From an uncultured Christensenella sp. (GTDB lineage: Bacteria > Bacillota > Clostridia > Christensenellales > Borkfalkiaceae), in assembly GCA_910586035.1 (NCBI GenBank), contig CAJUHT010000003.1, forward strand, positions 81,105 through 145,104: DNA of 64,000 nucleotides. The letters run 5' to 3'. This document shows, piece by piece, positions 24,718-32,683 of this stretch (position 1 is its first letter; each line of letters opens with the position of its first letter). Made by a program: the position numbers and the translations under genes. The notes under the pieces are model-generated. The model had not been told where the DNA came from and did no database searches. It worked only from the letters and a program-made list of their open reading frames with translations.

Positions 24718-25536
24718 TTATTCCTCCGAATAATACGCCTTAAACGTATGGTGCGAAACTCTTTTTTCCTCGGGCGGTAATTTCATATAATCGCCGTATA
24801 TGCTTGAAAGATAGGTATCGTACGCCGTTATTGCTTTAAAACTGTATTCTTCAAACGGCAAGTCTATATAGTCGGTAAAAACTTCCTTGGGCAAAATCTC
24901 TTTTTCCCTATATGCGCCGCCTACCGCAGCGACAAAGTTAGCGCCGTTAAAATCGATTTTTTTATATTTTTTCTGAATTTTATCAAACAGTCTTTTCTTG
25001 TTTACTAACCTGCTTAAAATAAAAAAAGCAAATCTGAAAGGCTCGTAATACCAAGAATGAGTTTTTGATTTAAAAAACTTTTTCCACTGTGCGGCTATTA
25101 GCAAATTGCGTTTAAAACGCGTAGAATTGAAAGCTTTTTTTGCCTTTTTATAAGTATCGCCCAAGCCGTCGATTGGAAATATATCTATACTTACGCCTAA
25201 ACTGCTTCCGCCGAATACGTTTTCATCTTCGAGTACCGTTTGCGGATTGTACAACTTTGCGGAAAAATCGACAAATGTTTTATCCGTTTCCCAACAGCGC
25301 AATTTAAAAGGCGTTTCGTTTGATAAACAATAACTGATAAAGGCGTCGTAATCGGGACGGGGCATCATTATATCTATATCGTCGTCCCAAGGAATAAAAC
25401 CTTTATGCCGTACGGCGCCGAGCAATGTTCCGCCGCCCATAGAATATCTGAAATTTTCTTTCGCGCAGATTTTATCGACTTCGTTAAGCAATTCCGCCTC
25501 TATTTTTTTCAGTTGTCGTAAATCTATTTCTTTCAT
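24718..25536 (-). CDS. LicD-family phosphotransferase
   Basis: 272 aa. The LicD signature GGGTLLGAVRHKGFIPWDDDIDIMM is clear, with the two acidic metal-binding Asp residues. LicD proteins transfer phosphocholine, phosphoribitol or similar groups from CDP-activated donors to glycans. With the IspD/TarI-like gene nearby, a CDP-linked donor is plausible. No choline kinase or choline transporter is visible, so the group need not be choline. Overlaps the next GT2 gene's end by 4 bases. Confidence 0.9.
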   Translation of the reverse strand: MKEIDLRQLKKIEAELLNEVDKICAKENFRYSMGGGTLLGAVRHKGFIPWDDDIDIMMPRPDYDAFISYCLSNETPFKLRCWETDKTFVDFSAKLYNPQTVLEDENVFGGSSLGVSIDIFPIDGLGDTYKKAKKAFNSTRFKRNLLIAAQWKKFFKSKTHSWYYEPFRFAFFILSRLVNKKRLFDKIQKKYKKIDFNGANFVAAVGGAYREKEILPKEVFTDYIDLPFEEYSFKAITAYDTYLSSIYGDYMKLPPEEKRVSHHTFKAYYSEE

Positions 25537-26381
25537 TTTTTGCCGCTTTCGTTCTTTTTTCTAAGTACTGATTTATACAATAGTTTTTTTATCCAAACAG
25601 GCGTAATCACAAAACAGAAACACCGAAAATTGCTTATAAATGCCGTCAACCGCGAATGCTTTTTATTCTCCCTTAAATATTTCTGGTCTTTTCGCCAATC
25701 CTTATAAATTCTGAAATCGTTGCGCCTGCCCACCATATTATTGCCTACGCGGACGTTACACAGCACGTCTTGTATATTGTAAAAAACGGAGCCGTTTACC
25801 CACATATGCGCATAGAGAGAATAATCTTCGTTTACCGTATCGCGCCCGTACCCTCCCGCTTTGACAACTTCGGTTTTAGTCATCATAACCGTCATATTGT
25901 TTATGGGGTTACGTTTGCGAAACATTTTTATTATATCATTATGAAGTTCGGGCACCACCCTTAAAGAGTGGGGCGACGACGGGTCGGTATCGAACTCGGC
26001 TATCCAGCCGCCGACAACGCTTACTTCTTTATGCGTTTCAAAAATTTGCAGCTGCCTTTCAAACCTGTTTTCCACACATACGTCGTCGGAATCCATTCTT
26101 GCAAAAAGCTCGTTTCTCAAATATTCGAAACCTATCGCCGAAGCTTTGCTTTGCCCCTGATTAACGGGAGAATAAATAACGTCTATTATATCCGTAAATC
26201 TGTTTTTATAGTCTTTAATTACTCGGTCAAGTTCGTCGGGAATAGGTCCGTCGACCACAAGTACAAGCTGGTCGGGTTTGCAAGTCTGGCAAACCAAAAG
26301 GCTGTTTAAAGAGCAGTCCAGATATTCGGGCGTTTCTCCGCGATAAGTTGTCATTAAAACAGAAAATTTTTTACTTTCCAC
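25533..26381 (-). CDS. GT2 glycosyltransferase
   Basis: 282 aa from a GTG at 26381 with a GAGG site 6 bases before it; an in-frame TTG at 26411 would overlap the preceding gene and lacks a site. The GT-A fold begins FSVLMTTYRGETPEYL; the metal motif is RMDSDDV, and an acidic base NEDYSLYAHM follows. It is similar to capsule glycosyltransferases acting on galactose or N-acetylhexosamine acceptors; the donor is unknown. Part of the EPS1 operon. Confidence 0.83.
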   Translation of the reverse strand: MESKKFSVLMTTYRGETPEYLDCSLNSLLVCQTCKPDQLVLVVDGPIPDELDRVIKDYKNRFTDIIDVIYSPVNQGQSKASAIGFEYLRNELFARMDSDDVCVENRFERQLQIFETHKEVSVVGGWIAEFDTDPSSPHSLRVVPELHNDIIKMFRKRNPINNMTVMMTKTEVVKAGGYGRDTVNEDYSLYAHMWVNGSVFYNIQDVLCNVRVGNNMVGRRNDFRIYKDWRKDQKYLRENKKHSRLTAFISNFRCFCFVITPVWIKKLLYKSVLRKKNESGKK

Positions 26382-26389
26382 CGCAGTCC

Positions 26390-27319
26390 TCAATACACAG
26401 GGCTTACCCAATCTTTAAAATTGCTATTTTCGCCGCAGGCGATTTGCAGATATAACGAGTGAATTTTTTCAGTTAATTCACCCGCCTTACCGTTGGCTAT
26501 CTCATACCTGTCCACTGAGATAACAGGCGTTACTTCCATTGCCGAACCGCAGAGAAACGCTTCGTCGCAGGCATACAGTTCCGTTCTGTCTATACTGCGT
26601 TCAACAACTTCGATTTTCAAAACTTTCCTGGCGATTTTTATTACCGTATCCCTCGTAATACTTTCGAGTACGCTATCGGTAAGCATAGGAGTAACAAGCA
26701 CGCCGTTTTTAACCATAAACAGGCACGACCCGGGTCCTTCCGCAACTTTTCCCGCCTCGTTGAGAAAAATGCAGGTATCGTAACCGTTTCTTAACGCTTC
26801 CCTCTGTCCCATTCTGCTGTTGATATAATTTGCCCCGCACTTGATTCTGGGCGATAAAGTCGTTTCGCTTATCCTTCTCCAAGAAGTTATGCAACAGTTA
26901 AGCCCGACCTTATTGTATTCCTTGCTCATTTTACCTTTGGGTATAGGGGCGACAAACATCTGCACCGGACCCTCCGACCCCCAGGAGCCGAAACCGTCTA
27001 CAAACAAGGTTTGCCTTACGGAGATATTTTCGTAATATTCGTTTGCCTTTACAACGTCGTAAAGCGCTTTTTTTAACTCTTCCTTGGTGTAAGGGCAGTC
27101 TATTTGTAAAAGCCGCGCCGACTTCATTAAACGGTTGTAATGGTCATCAAGACGGAACGCAAAAAGCTGTTTCTTTGCCTCGTTCCAATAACAGGGAATA
27201 CCTTCGAACACGTTTAAGCCGAATTGGGAAGTTGGCGAAAGAACGTTGATTTTAGCGTCGTTTACGTTCAACAATTGACCCTTTAACCAAATTAACCTGT
27301 TTGCCACGTCAAACTTCAT
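26390..27319 (-). CDS. Class IV aminotransferase (BCAT-like) in EPS operon
   Basis: 309 aa PLP enzyme of fold type IV. The PLP-binding Lys160 lies in PRIKCGANYINS, matching branched-chain aminotransferases, and EGPGSCLFMV and FLCGSAMEVTPV close the active site. BCATs normally make Leu, Ile and Val, but no other branched-chain gene is near. The gene sits between an initiating transferase and a GT2 gene, with overlaps, in an operon that also has an aldolase and a decarboxylase. I infer a dedicated role in making a glycan substituent from a 2-keto acid. Confidence 0.85.
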   Translation of the reverse strand: MKFDVANRLIWLKGQLLNVNDAKINVLSPTSQFGLNVFEGIPCYWNEAKKQLFAFRLDDHYNRLMKSARLLQIDCPYTKEELKKALYDVVKANEYYENISVRQTLFVDGFGSWGSEGPVQMFVAPIPKGKMSKEYNKVGLNCCITSWRRISETTLSPRIKCGANYINSRMGQREALRNGYDTCIFLNEAGKVAEGPGSCLFMVKNGVLVTPMLTDSVLESITRDTVIKIARKVLKIEVVERSIDRTELYACDEAFLCGSAMEVTPVISVDRYEIANGKAGELTEKIHSLYLQIACGENSNFKDWVSPVY

Positions 27320-28043
27320 TTTCTTTTACTTCCACTTGATTATTTCCATTTTCGGCGTCATTGTCGGGCAGGTGCGCTATTCTTATTATTTCTTCTTCCG
27401 CACGCCTTGCCGCTTCCGCGTCGTCGAGATTTTCATCCTCTTTACTTTCGTAAATGTCTTCTTTTTTAAACACTTTAACTACCGACAGCCACAAGATTTT
27501 AATATCGGTGAAAACCCCGTATTTTTTAAAGCCGTCTATATATTTATTGTCGTACTCTACTTTTTCGTCCCAACTAATATCGTTTCTGCCTTTAACTTGT
27601 GCAAGCCCCGTAAGCCCCGCCTTCATTTCGAAACGCTTTTTATACCTTTTGTTAAGCGTGTCGAAATCGCCAAGTTCGTATACGACGCAAGGGCGAGGAC
27701 CGACGACGGACATATCGCCCTTAAAGATGTTGAAAAGTTGCGGCAACTCGTCTATACTGCTGTTGCGCAAAAATCTACCCACTTTCGTAACGCGCGGGTC
27801 GTCCTTATAATTGAACAATCCTGCGCCCGACTTTTCGGCGTCGACCACCATCGAACGGAATTTAAGCATTTTGAACACTCTGCCGTTCTTCGTTCTGCGT
27901 TCCTGCTTGAAGAAAACAGGTCCTTTGGAATCGCACTTGATTGCGATTGCAACTATTATCCACAGCGGCAACAGCAACAAAATTGCAAACAGCGAGGAAA
28001 AAATATCAAAAATTCTTTTAAAAAACTTTGCGATTACAAACAT
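27309..28043 (-). CDS. Initiating sugar-phosphate transferase (EPS1)
   Basis: 244 aa bacterial sugar transferase (polyprenyl-phosphate hexose- or HexNAc-1-phosphate transferase). One N-terminal membrane helix (about 8-35) is followed by the conserved GPVFFKQERRTKNG, FRSMV, DELPQLFNI, VGPRP and LTGLAQV motifs. It lacks the N-terminal four-helix domain of WbaP-type enzymes, so it is a small PglC/WecP-like form. The acidic C-terminal tail (about 200-244) is unusual. It loads the first sugar on undecaprenyl phosphate. Confidence 0.92.
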   Translation of the reverse strand: MFVIAKFFKRIFDIFSSLFAILLLLPLWIIVAIAIKCDSKGPVFFKQERRTKNGRVFKMLKFRSMVVDAEKSGAGLFNYKDDPRVTKVGRFLRNSSIDELPQLFNIFKGDMSVVGPRPCVVYELGDFDTLNKRYKKRFEMKAGLTGLAQVKGRNDISWDEKVEYDNKYIDGFKKYGVFTDIKILWLSVVKVFKKEDIYESKEDENLDDAEAARRAEEEIIRIAHLPDNDAENGNNQVEVKENEV

Positions 28044-28057
28044 ATTTATCGGTTAAA

Positions 28058-29272
28058 TTAAAACGTGAAGGTGTGAAACAAATCGTCGAACACTTCGCCG
28101 CGCTTTATTACTTGCGCACTTCCGCAACTGATATCTATTACAGGGAAGTTGGGCAGAATAAACGGCGGCTTTAATACGACCGAATACGAACCCACGTTTC
28201 CGAATACAACAAAATCGCCTTTGGCAAGCTTACCCTTATAATGGCGGTACAAATAATCGGATTCTATGCAGGTAAATCCGCCGAAATCCAAGTCAACGTA
28301 ATCGCGCTGTTTGTTCTCCCCCGTTGCAATAACACTTATCGGCGGATTTTTTTTGTTCAACGTAGGGTTTATGTTGTAGATACTGCCAAGTAAAGTAGCT
28401 ATTGCTTTTCCCCTGACTTCTTTAATATTGATAACTTTCGAAACAAACTTCATACAGTCGCCGGCAAGAGCGCTGCCCGGCTCGATTAAAAGCGTCGGCT
28501 TGTCCTTACGGTTTGCAAAATGCTCAGCAAACAACGGAGCAACGGCTTCCGCATACTCCTTATACGAAGGGATATAGGAATCGAACTGCTTTTTCAGACT
28601 GTCGTCCATCTTCCCGAACAGTCCGCCGCCGAGGTCTATATGTTCGGGAACGATGTTCAGCCTGCCCAAAAGCGCCAACATCCCCTCCGCCCTGGGGCGC
28701 CAGGTATCCAGCCTGCGCGTAGCAAAATGGCACTGAATACCAATCAAATACAAATTTTGCGTATTGCGGACAAAGTTTAATATACTTTTGAAATCTTCAC
28801 CGTCCACGTCGAAACCGAACCGCGAAACGTTGCCGTCGTCTATATCGAAATTTACCCTTATGCCGACGTTTAACTTATGGTCGGGGTGTCTTTCGGCTAT
28901 TTGCCTTAAAAGCTCCTCCTCGTAAATCGAGTCAAGATTGACGGTGCCGCCGAGGAGCAACAGCTCCTCTACCTTATCATAATTTTTATAAGGACCGTTC
29001 CAGATTATTTTTTCAGGCTTAACGCCTATGCGCAAGGCGATTTCCATTTCCATATCGGAAACGACCTCAGCATATCCGCCCATTACATCCACTATTTTGC
29101 ATAAAGCAGGCGTATAGTTAGTCTTATATGAATAGGCGATATTAAATTTAGGATATATATCCGTAAAAGCTTTTTTAAGCTCGGTATAATTATTGCCAAA
29201 TTGACGGCTGTCTAACAGGTAAAATGCGTTTCCGAATTTTTCCGTCAGCTCTTTCAAATACTCTCTATCCAT
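28058..29272 (-). CDS. Type III PLP decarboxylase (DapDC-like) in EPS operon
   Basis: 404 aa alanine-racemase-fold decarboxylase. The PLP Lys50 is in AYSYKTNYTP; IDLGGGLFG binds the PLP phosphate and EPGSALAGD and CGSAQV complete the active site. The pattern is that of diaminopimelate decarboxylase and relatives such as BtrK or carboxynorspermidine decarboxylases. The specificity cannot be read from sequence. Only one base separates its start from the aldolase stop. Lysine synthesis is possible, but the location suggests a glycan-precursor or amino-alcohol role. Confidence 0.85.
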   Translation of the reverse strand: MDREYLKELTEKFGNAFYLLDSRQFGNNYTELKKAFTDIYPKFNIAYSYKTNYTPALCKIVDVMGGYAEVVSDMEMEIALRIGVKPEKIIWNGPYKNYDKVEELLLLGGTVNLDSIYEEELLRQIAERHPDHKLNVGIRVNFDIDDGNVSRFGFDVDGEDFKSILNFVRNTQNLYLIGIQCHFATRRLDTWRPRAEGMLALLGRLNIVPEHIDLGGGLFGKMDDSLKKQFDSYIPSYKEYAEAVAPLFAEHFANRKDKPTLLIEPGSALAGDCMKFVSKVINIKEVRGKAIATLLGSIYNINPTLNKKNPPISVIATGENKQRDYVDLDFGGFTCIESDYLYRHYKGKLAKGDFVVFGNVGSYSVVLKPPFILPNFPVIDISCGSAQVIKRGEVFDDLFHTFTF

Positions 29273-29273
29273 A

Positions 29274-30146
29274 TCAGTTACTCGCCTTTATCGCTTTTAC
29301 TATTTCTTCAACGCAAGCTTGCACCTGCTTTTTATTTTCCCGCAACGTTTCCACGTCGGCATTTTGCGCATAAGCTTCAAACTCTCTCAAAGCTTTGATA
29401 TTTCTGCTGAAAACTTCTTCCACTTCGCTCATAGATTCAAGTTTTTCCCAATCGCAGAAACTCCTTGACAGAATTACGCGGCTTGACCCGAGGCGGTAAT
29501 GTTCGAGAATGATTTTTTCCGCAGGCAACATCCCCTCGCCTATTTTTGCAACGCCGCCGAAGCCGTAAGGAATGCCCGCATTGCCGATTTTTGCGCATAA
29601 CGTTTCAACGGTGCCGTCCGTTAAAGGCTGGAACATAAAATCAAGCCCGTAACTTAAATGCAAATCGTTTAACCCGATATGAATCTCGTCTATGCCTTTG
29701 AGTTTAAGCACCTCGTCTAAACATTCTACCGCCTGTTTTGTTTCAAGCAACAGCACGGCTTTTGCGCGCCCGCCTACCGCGGCAATAAAGTTTTGCACCT
29801 CTTCTTTACTCTTCCACATAGGAAGCATAACGTATTTTGCGCCGTAATCAATCGCCTGCGTTATTTCGTTTGCAGAATTTTCGTTCCAGGGGTTTACGCG
29901 CACGTACATTTCCGCTTCGTTAAGCAGCGGCGCGATAACTTTTATATCGTTTAAACAGTGGTGCGACTTAACCGAGTTTATGCCCTTTTGCCTCTCTTCC
30001 TTGCCGAAAGTTTCAAGGTCAATCCAAATTCTGCTTACGCCGTATTTTTGCGCAATCAGAGCAACTTTCGGATTATTTGTAATGTACATAAGTTTTAAAG
30101 GCATAATTTTCGCGTCTCTTCTGTTTAAAATATCAATAAATGTCAT
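29274..30146 (-). CDS. HpcH/HpaI-family aldolase or citrate-lyase-like enzyme in EPS operon
   Basis: 290 aa TIM-barrel class II aldolase. The metal site is visible: Glu in LLLETK and Asp in IGLNDL, with an Arg in YVRVNPWNE for the pyruvate moiety and DLETFGKEERQ near the N-terminus. From memory this particular subfamily appears in polysaccharide loci of other phyla, without known function. It is the first gene of EPS1, with a TTGCTT-17-TATAAT promoter. No strong ribosome site precedes the ATG at 30146; an alternative ATG 14 codons further in has a weak GAAGAG site. Confidence 0.8.
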   Translation of the reverse strand: MTFIDILNRRDAKIMPLKLMYITNNPKVALIAQKYGVSRIWIDLETFGKEERQKGINSVKSHHCLNDIKVIAPLLNEAEMYVRVNPWNENSANEITQAIDYGAKYVMLPMWKSKEEVQNFIAAVGGRAKAVLLLETKQAVECLDEVLKLKGIDEIHIGLNDLHLSYGLDFMFQPLTDGTVETLCAKIGNAGIPYGFGGVAKIGEGMLPAEKIILEHYRLGSSRVILSRSFCDWEKLESMSEVEEVFSRNIKALREFEAYAQNADVETLRENKKQVQACVEEIVKAIKASN

Positions 30147-30170
30147 CCAAAATATAACATTACAGTTTAA

Positions 30171-30199
30171 ATTATACTATATCACATTGAGAAAAGCAA
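30171..30199 (-). promoter_or_regulatory. Promoter of the EPS1 operon
   Basis: Minus strand: TTGCTT (30194-30199), 17 bases, TATAAT (30171-30176). The leader is about 18 bases. The block TATATCACATTGAGAAAAGC (plus strand, about 30178-30197) also occurs in nearly the same form upstream of EPS2. Confidence 0.65.
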
Positions 30200-30264
30200 T
30201 TAAATTTCAAATTTTGGACGTTTATTTTATTATGGTTAAACGGTAACACTTTTATAATTTTTTT

Positions 30265-30309
30265 AAACAAACTCCGCTCGGGCAATTTAGCCCGAGCGGC
30301 GGTTTGTTT
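30265..30309 (-). terminator. Terminator of the maltodextrin operon (after glgP)
   Basis: Stem CCGCTCGGGC / GCCCGAGCGG flanked by AAACAAAC / GTTTGTTT arms, with U-tracts on both strands. Confidence 0.75.
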
Positions 30310-30322
30310 TTTTATAAGTTAT

Positions 30323-32563
30323 TTAAATTTTCCAGATGTCGTCCGCATATTCGCGTATGGTCCTGTCGGAAGAGAAATATGCCGCTGATGCCGCGTTAAT
30401 TAACTGCTTTTCGGCAAACGCAAACTTCTGTTTATAGTCCGCGTTGATTGATAACAGCGCTTCGAAATAGCTCTTTAAATCGTACAGTACAAAATAGTTG
30501 TCGGGGGCGTGCCAGCTTGCGCCGTTTATAAGGCTTTCGTATAGCTCTTTAAAGCCGCCCGTACCGCCGTCGGAAAATTCTCCGTTTACAAGCGCTTCCA
30601 CCGCGCGGGAGCAAAGCGGAGTGTTTAAAAGCGCGGCGGGCGAGTACCCCTCCCTTTTAAGCCGTTCTATTTCGTCGACTTCCGCGCCGAAAATGTAGTT
30701 GTTCTGCTTGCCCGCAAATTCAACTATTTCTATATTCGCCCCGTCCATAGTGCCGCAGGTAACTGCGCCGTTGAGCATAAACTTCATATTGCCCGTACCG
30801 CTCGCTTCAAGTCCCGCGGTGGAAACCTGCAATGAAACGTCGGCGCCCGTTACTATTTTTTCGGCGTAAGACACGTTGTAGTTCTGCACGAACACAACTT
30901 TCAAAAGTCCGTTAGTCTGCGCGTCGGCGTTGACCTTGGCGGCTATTTCGTTTATGAATTTTATTATCGCCTTAGCCCTCTTGTACGCGGGCGCGCTCTT
31001 TGCGCCGAAAATGAACACGGAAGGATAAAAATCTTTTATTTCTCCGCTCTTCAATCCGTAGTAAATATCGAGCACCGCAAACGCCGTCATAAGCTGACGC
31101 TTATATTCGTGAAGGCGTTTAACCTGGGCGAACACCAAAAAGTTATCCGGCACTACCACGCCCTCTTTCTCGGCGATATACTTTAAAAGTTGTTGCTTTT
31201 TCGTACGCTTTACTTCAATAAACTTCTCCACCGTTTCCGCAGTGTAATTTTTAAGCCCGTCAAGGCGGGAAATATCCGCGCGCCAGCCGTCGCCGATAGT
31301 TTGGTCAATCAACTGCGAAAACTCGCCGTTGCACAATTCCAGCCAGCGGCGGTGGGTTATGCCGTTGGTCTTATTCTGCAACTTTTCCGGATATATTTTG
31401 TGCGCTGTGGCAAATAGGCTGTTTTTTAGTATTTCGGTGTGCAGTTTTGCCACGCCGTTGACGCTTTTGGCAACGTACACGGCAAGGTTTGCCATAAAGA
31501 AAGTTTTATCCTTGTAAATTGCCATCTTTGCAATTTCTTCTTCGGTACAGCCCGCCGCAGTCTGCTCGCGCATAGCGTAAATATTTATTTTTACGATAAT
31601 ATCGGCTATATCGGGAAGAATTTTTTTAACGTAATCTTCGTGCCAGCACTCCAAAGCCTCGGGTAGAACGGTGTGGTTGGTATACGCAAAAGTCTGCCTT
31701 GCAAGCGAAAGCGCCGTTGCGAAGGGCTGACGGTATTTAGCCGTAAGCAACCGTATAAATTCCGCGATTGCAATTACGGGGTGAGTATCGTTTAACTGGA
31801 TAACGTGCAGTTTGGGGAAGTTGCCGAAGTTTCTTCCGTGCTGTTTTACGTAATTTTCCAACAGCTCAGCAACCGTCGCCGCGGAAAAGAAATACTCCTG
31901 CCTCAACCTTAAAAGCTTACCCTCTTCCGTATCGTCGGCGGGATACAGGTATTCGCTTATTTTTTCCGCCTGCTCGCTCCCCTCAGCCTGAAACAGGCGC
32001 AGGCGGTTTATCCTTTTCCCGAACACGGGCATATCGTAGGGCACAGCCGTAACCGTGTAATCGGCAAACTTAATTTCCCTCTTCTCGTCCTCTCTACGCA
32101 CCGACCAAGGGTCGCCGAACCTCTGCCAATCGTCGGGAAGTTCAACCTGACAGCCGTTTTCGAGCGCCTGCTTGAAAAGACCGTATTTATACCTGATTCC
32201 GTAGCCGTGCAAGGGCAGTCCCAGCCCTGCCGCGGAATCTAAAAAGCAAGCCGCAAGCCTGCCCAAACCGCCGTTGCCGAGAGCCGCGTCCTCGATTTCT
32301 TCGAAAACGTTTATATCCACGCCCTTTTCGGCGAGTATGCTCTTCGTTTCGTTTAGCACGCCAAGCTCTAAAAGGTTGTTAAAAAAGCTTCTGCCTATCA
32401 AAAACTCCATTGAAAGATAGTAGGCGTTGCGCTTGTTAGCCGTGTTGCTTATCCCCCCCGCGCACTTCATTGCGAGAGAGGAAATTTCGTTATAGAGCGT
32501 TATAACGTCCTTGTTTTCCGTATTTAAATCTGCCAAATTTTGTAAAAACAATTGCTTATTCAT
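30323..32563 (-). CDS. glgP: Glycogen/maltodextrin phosphorylase
   Basis: 746 aa GT35 phosphorylase that releases glucose-1-phosphate from alpha-1,4-glucans. The N-terminus has YYLSMEFLIGRS; the active site has NGAVTCGTMDGANIEI, and the PLP region TAGLEASGTGNMKFML contains the cofactor Lys. Length is on the short side, as in bacterial MalP-type enzymes without regulatory N-terminal extension. It is the last gene of the malQ-to-glgP run; a 120-base gap with a strong hairpin separates it from the ABC ATPase gene. Confidence 0.95.
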   Translation of the reverse strand: MNKQLFLQNLADLNTENKDVITLYNEISSLAMKCAGGISNTANKRNAYYLSMEFLIGRSFFNNLLELGVLNETKSILAEKGVDINVFEEIEDAALGNGGLGRLAACFLDSAAGLGLPLHGYGIRYKYGLFKQALENGCQVELPDDWQRFGDPWSVRREDEKREIKFADYTVTAVPYDMPVFGKRINRLRLFQAEGSEQAEKISEYLYPADDTEEGKLLRLRQEYFFSAATVAELLENYVKQHGRNFGNFPKLHVIQLNDTHPVIAIAEFIRLLTAKYRQPFATALSLARQTFAYTNHTVLPEALECWHEDYVKKILPDIADIIVKINIYAMREQTAAGCTEEEIAKMAIYKDKTFFMANLAVYVAKSVNGVAKLHTEILKNSLFATAHKIYPEKLQNKTNGITHRRWLELCNGEFSQLIDQTIGDGWRADISRLDGLKNYTAETVEKFIEVKRTKKQQLLKYIAEKEGVVVPDNFLVFAQVKRLHEYKRQLMTAFAVLDIYYGLKSGEIKDFYPSVFIFGAKSAPAYKRAKAIIKFINEIAAKVNADAQTNGLLKVVFVQNYNVSYAEKIVTGADVSLQVSTAGLEASGTGNMKFMLNGAVTCGTMDGANIEIVEFAGKQNNYIFGAEVDEIERLKREGYSPAALLNTPLCSRAVEALVNGEFSDGGTGGFKELYESLINGASWHAPDNYFVLYDLKSYFEALLSINADYKQKFAFAEKQLINAASAAYFSSDRTIREYADDIWKI

Positions 32564-32601
32564 AGTACCTTTCCGTAAATATTTTTAATTCTTTGCCTAA
32601 G

Positions 32602-32630
32602 GGAAGCGGGGAACAGCGCTCCCCGCTTCC
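32602..32630. repeat. Perfect inverted repeat between the ABC ATPase gene and glgP
   Basis: GGAAGCGGGGA / TCCCCGCTTCC with a 7-base loop. On the minus-strand transcript it is not followed by a U-tract, so it is more likely an mRNA-stabilising or attenuation hairpin than a complete terminator. Confidence 0.5.
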
Positions 32631-32683
32631 AAAAATAAATTAAGGAGGAAAATCAAACTCAACCGCCGCCTTTCAGCGGACAA

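Noticed and set aside
26390..27319. Assignment as a housekeeping branched-chain aminotransferase ilvE
   Set aside because: Sequence fits the class, but it is embedded with overlaps in the EPS1 operon; I did not give the ilvE symbol.
27309..28043. The two initiating sugar transferases as a recent duplication
   Set aside because: They differ in key motifs (VGPRP against VGTRPEV, LTGLAQV against LPAGVTSEASI) and in their tails, so they are distinct enzymes.
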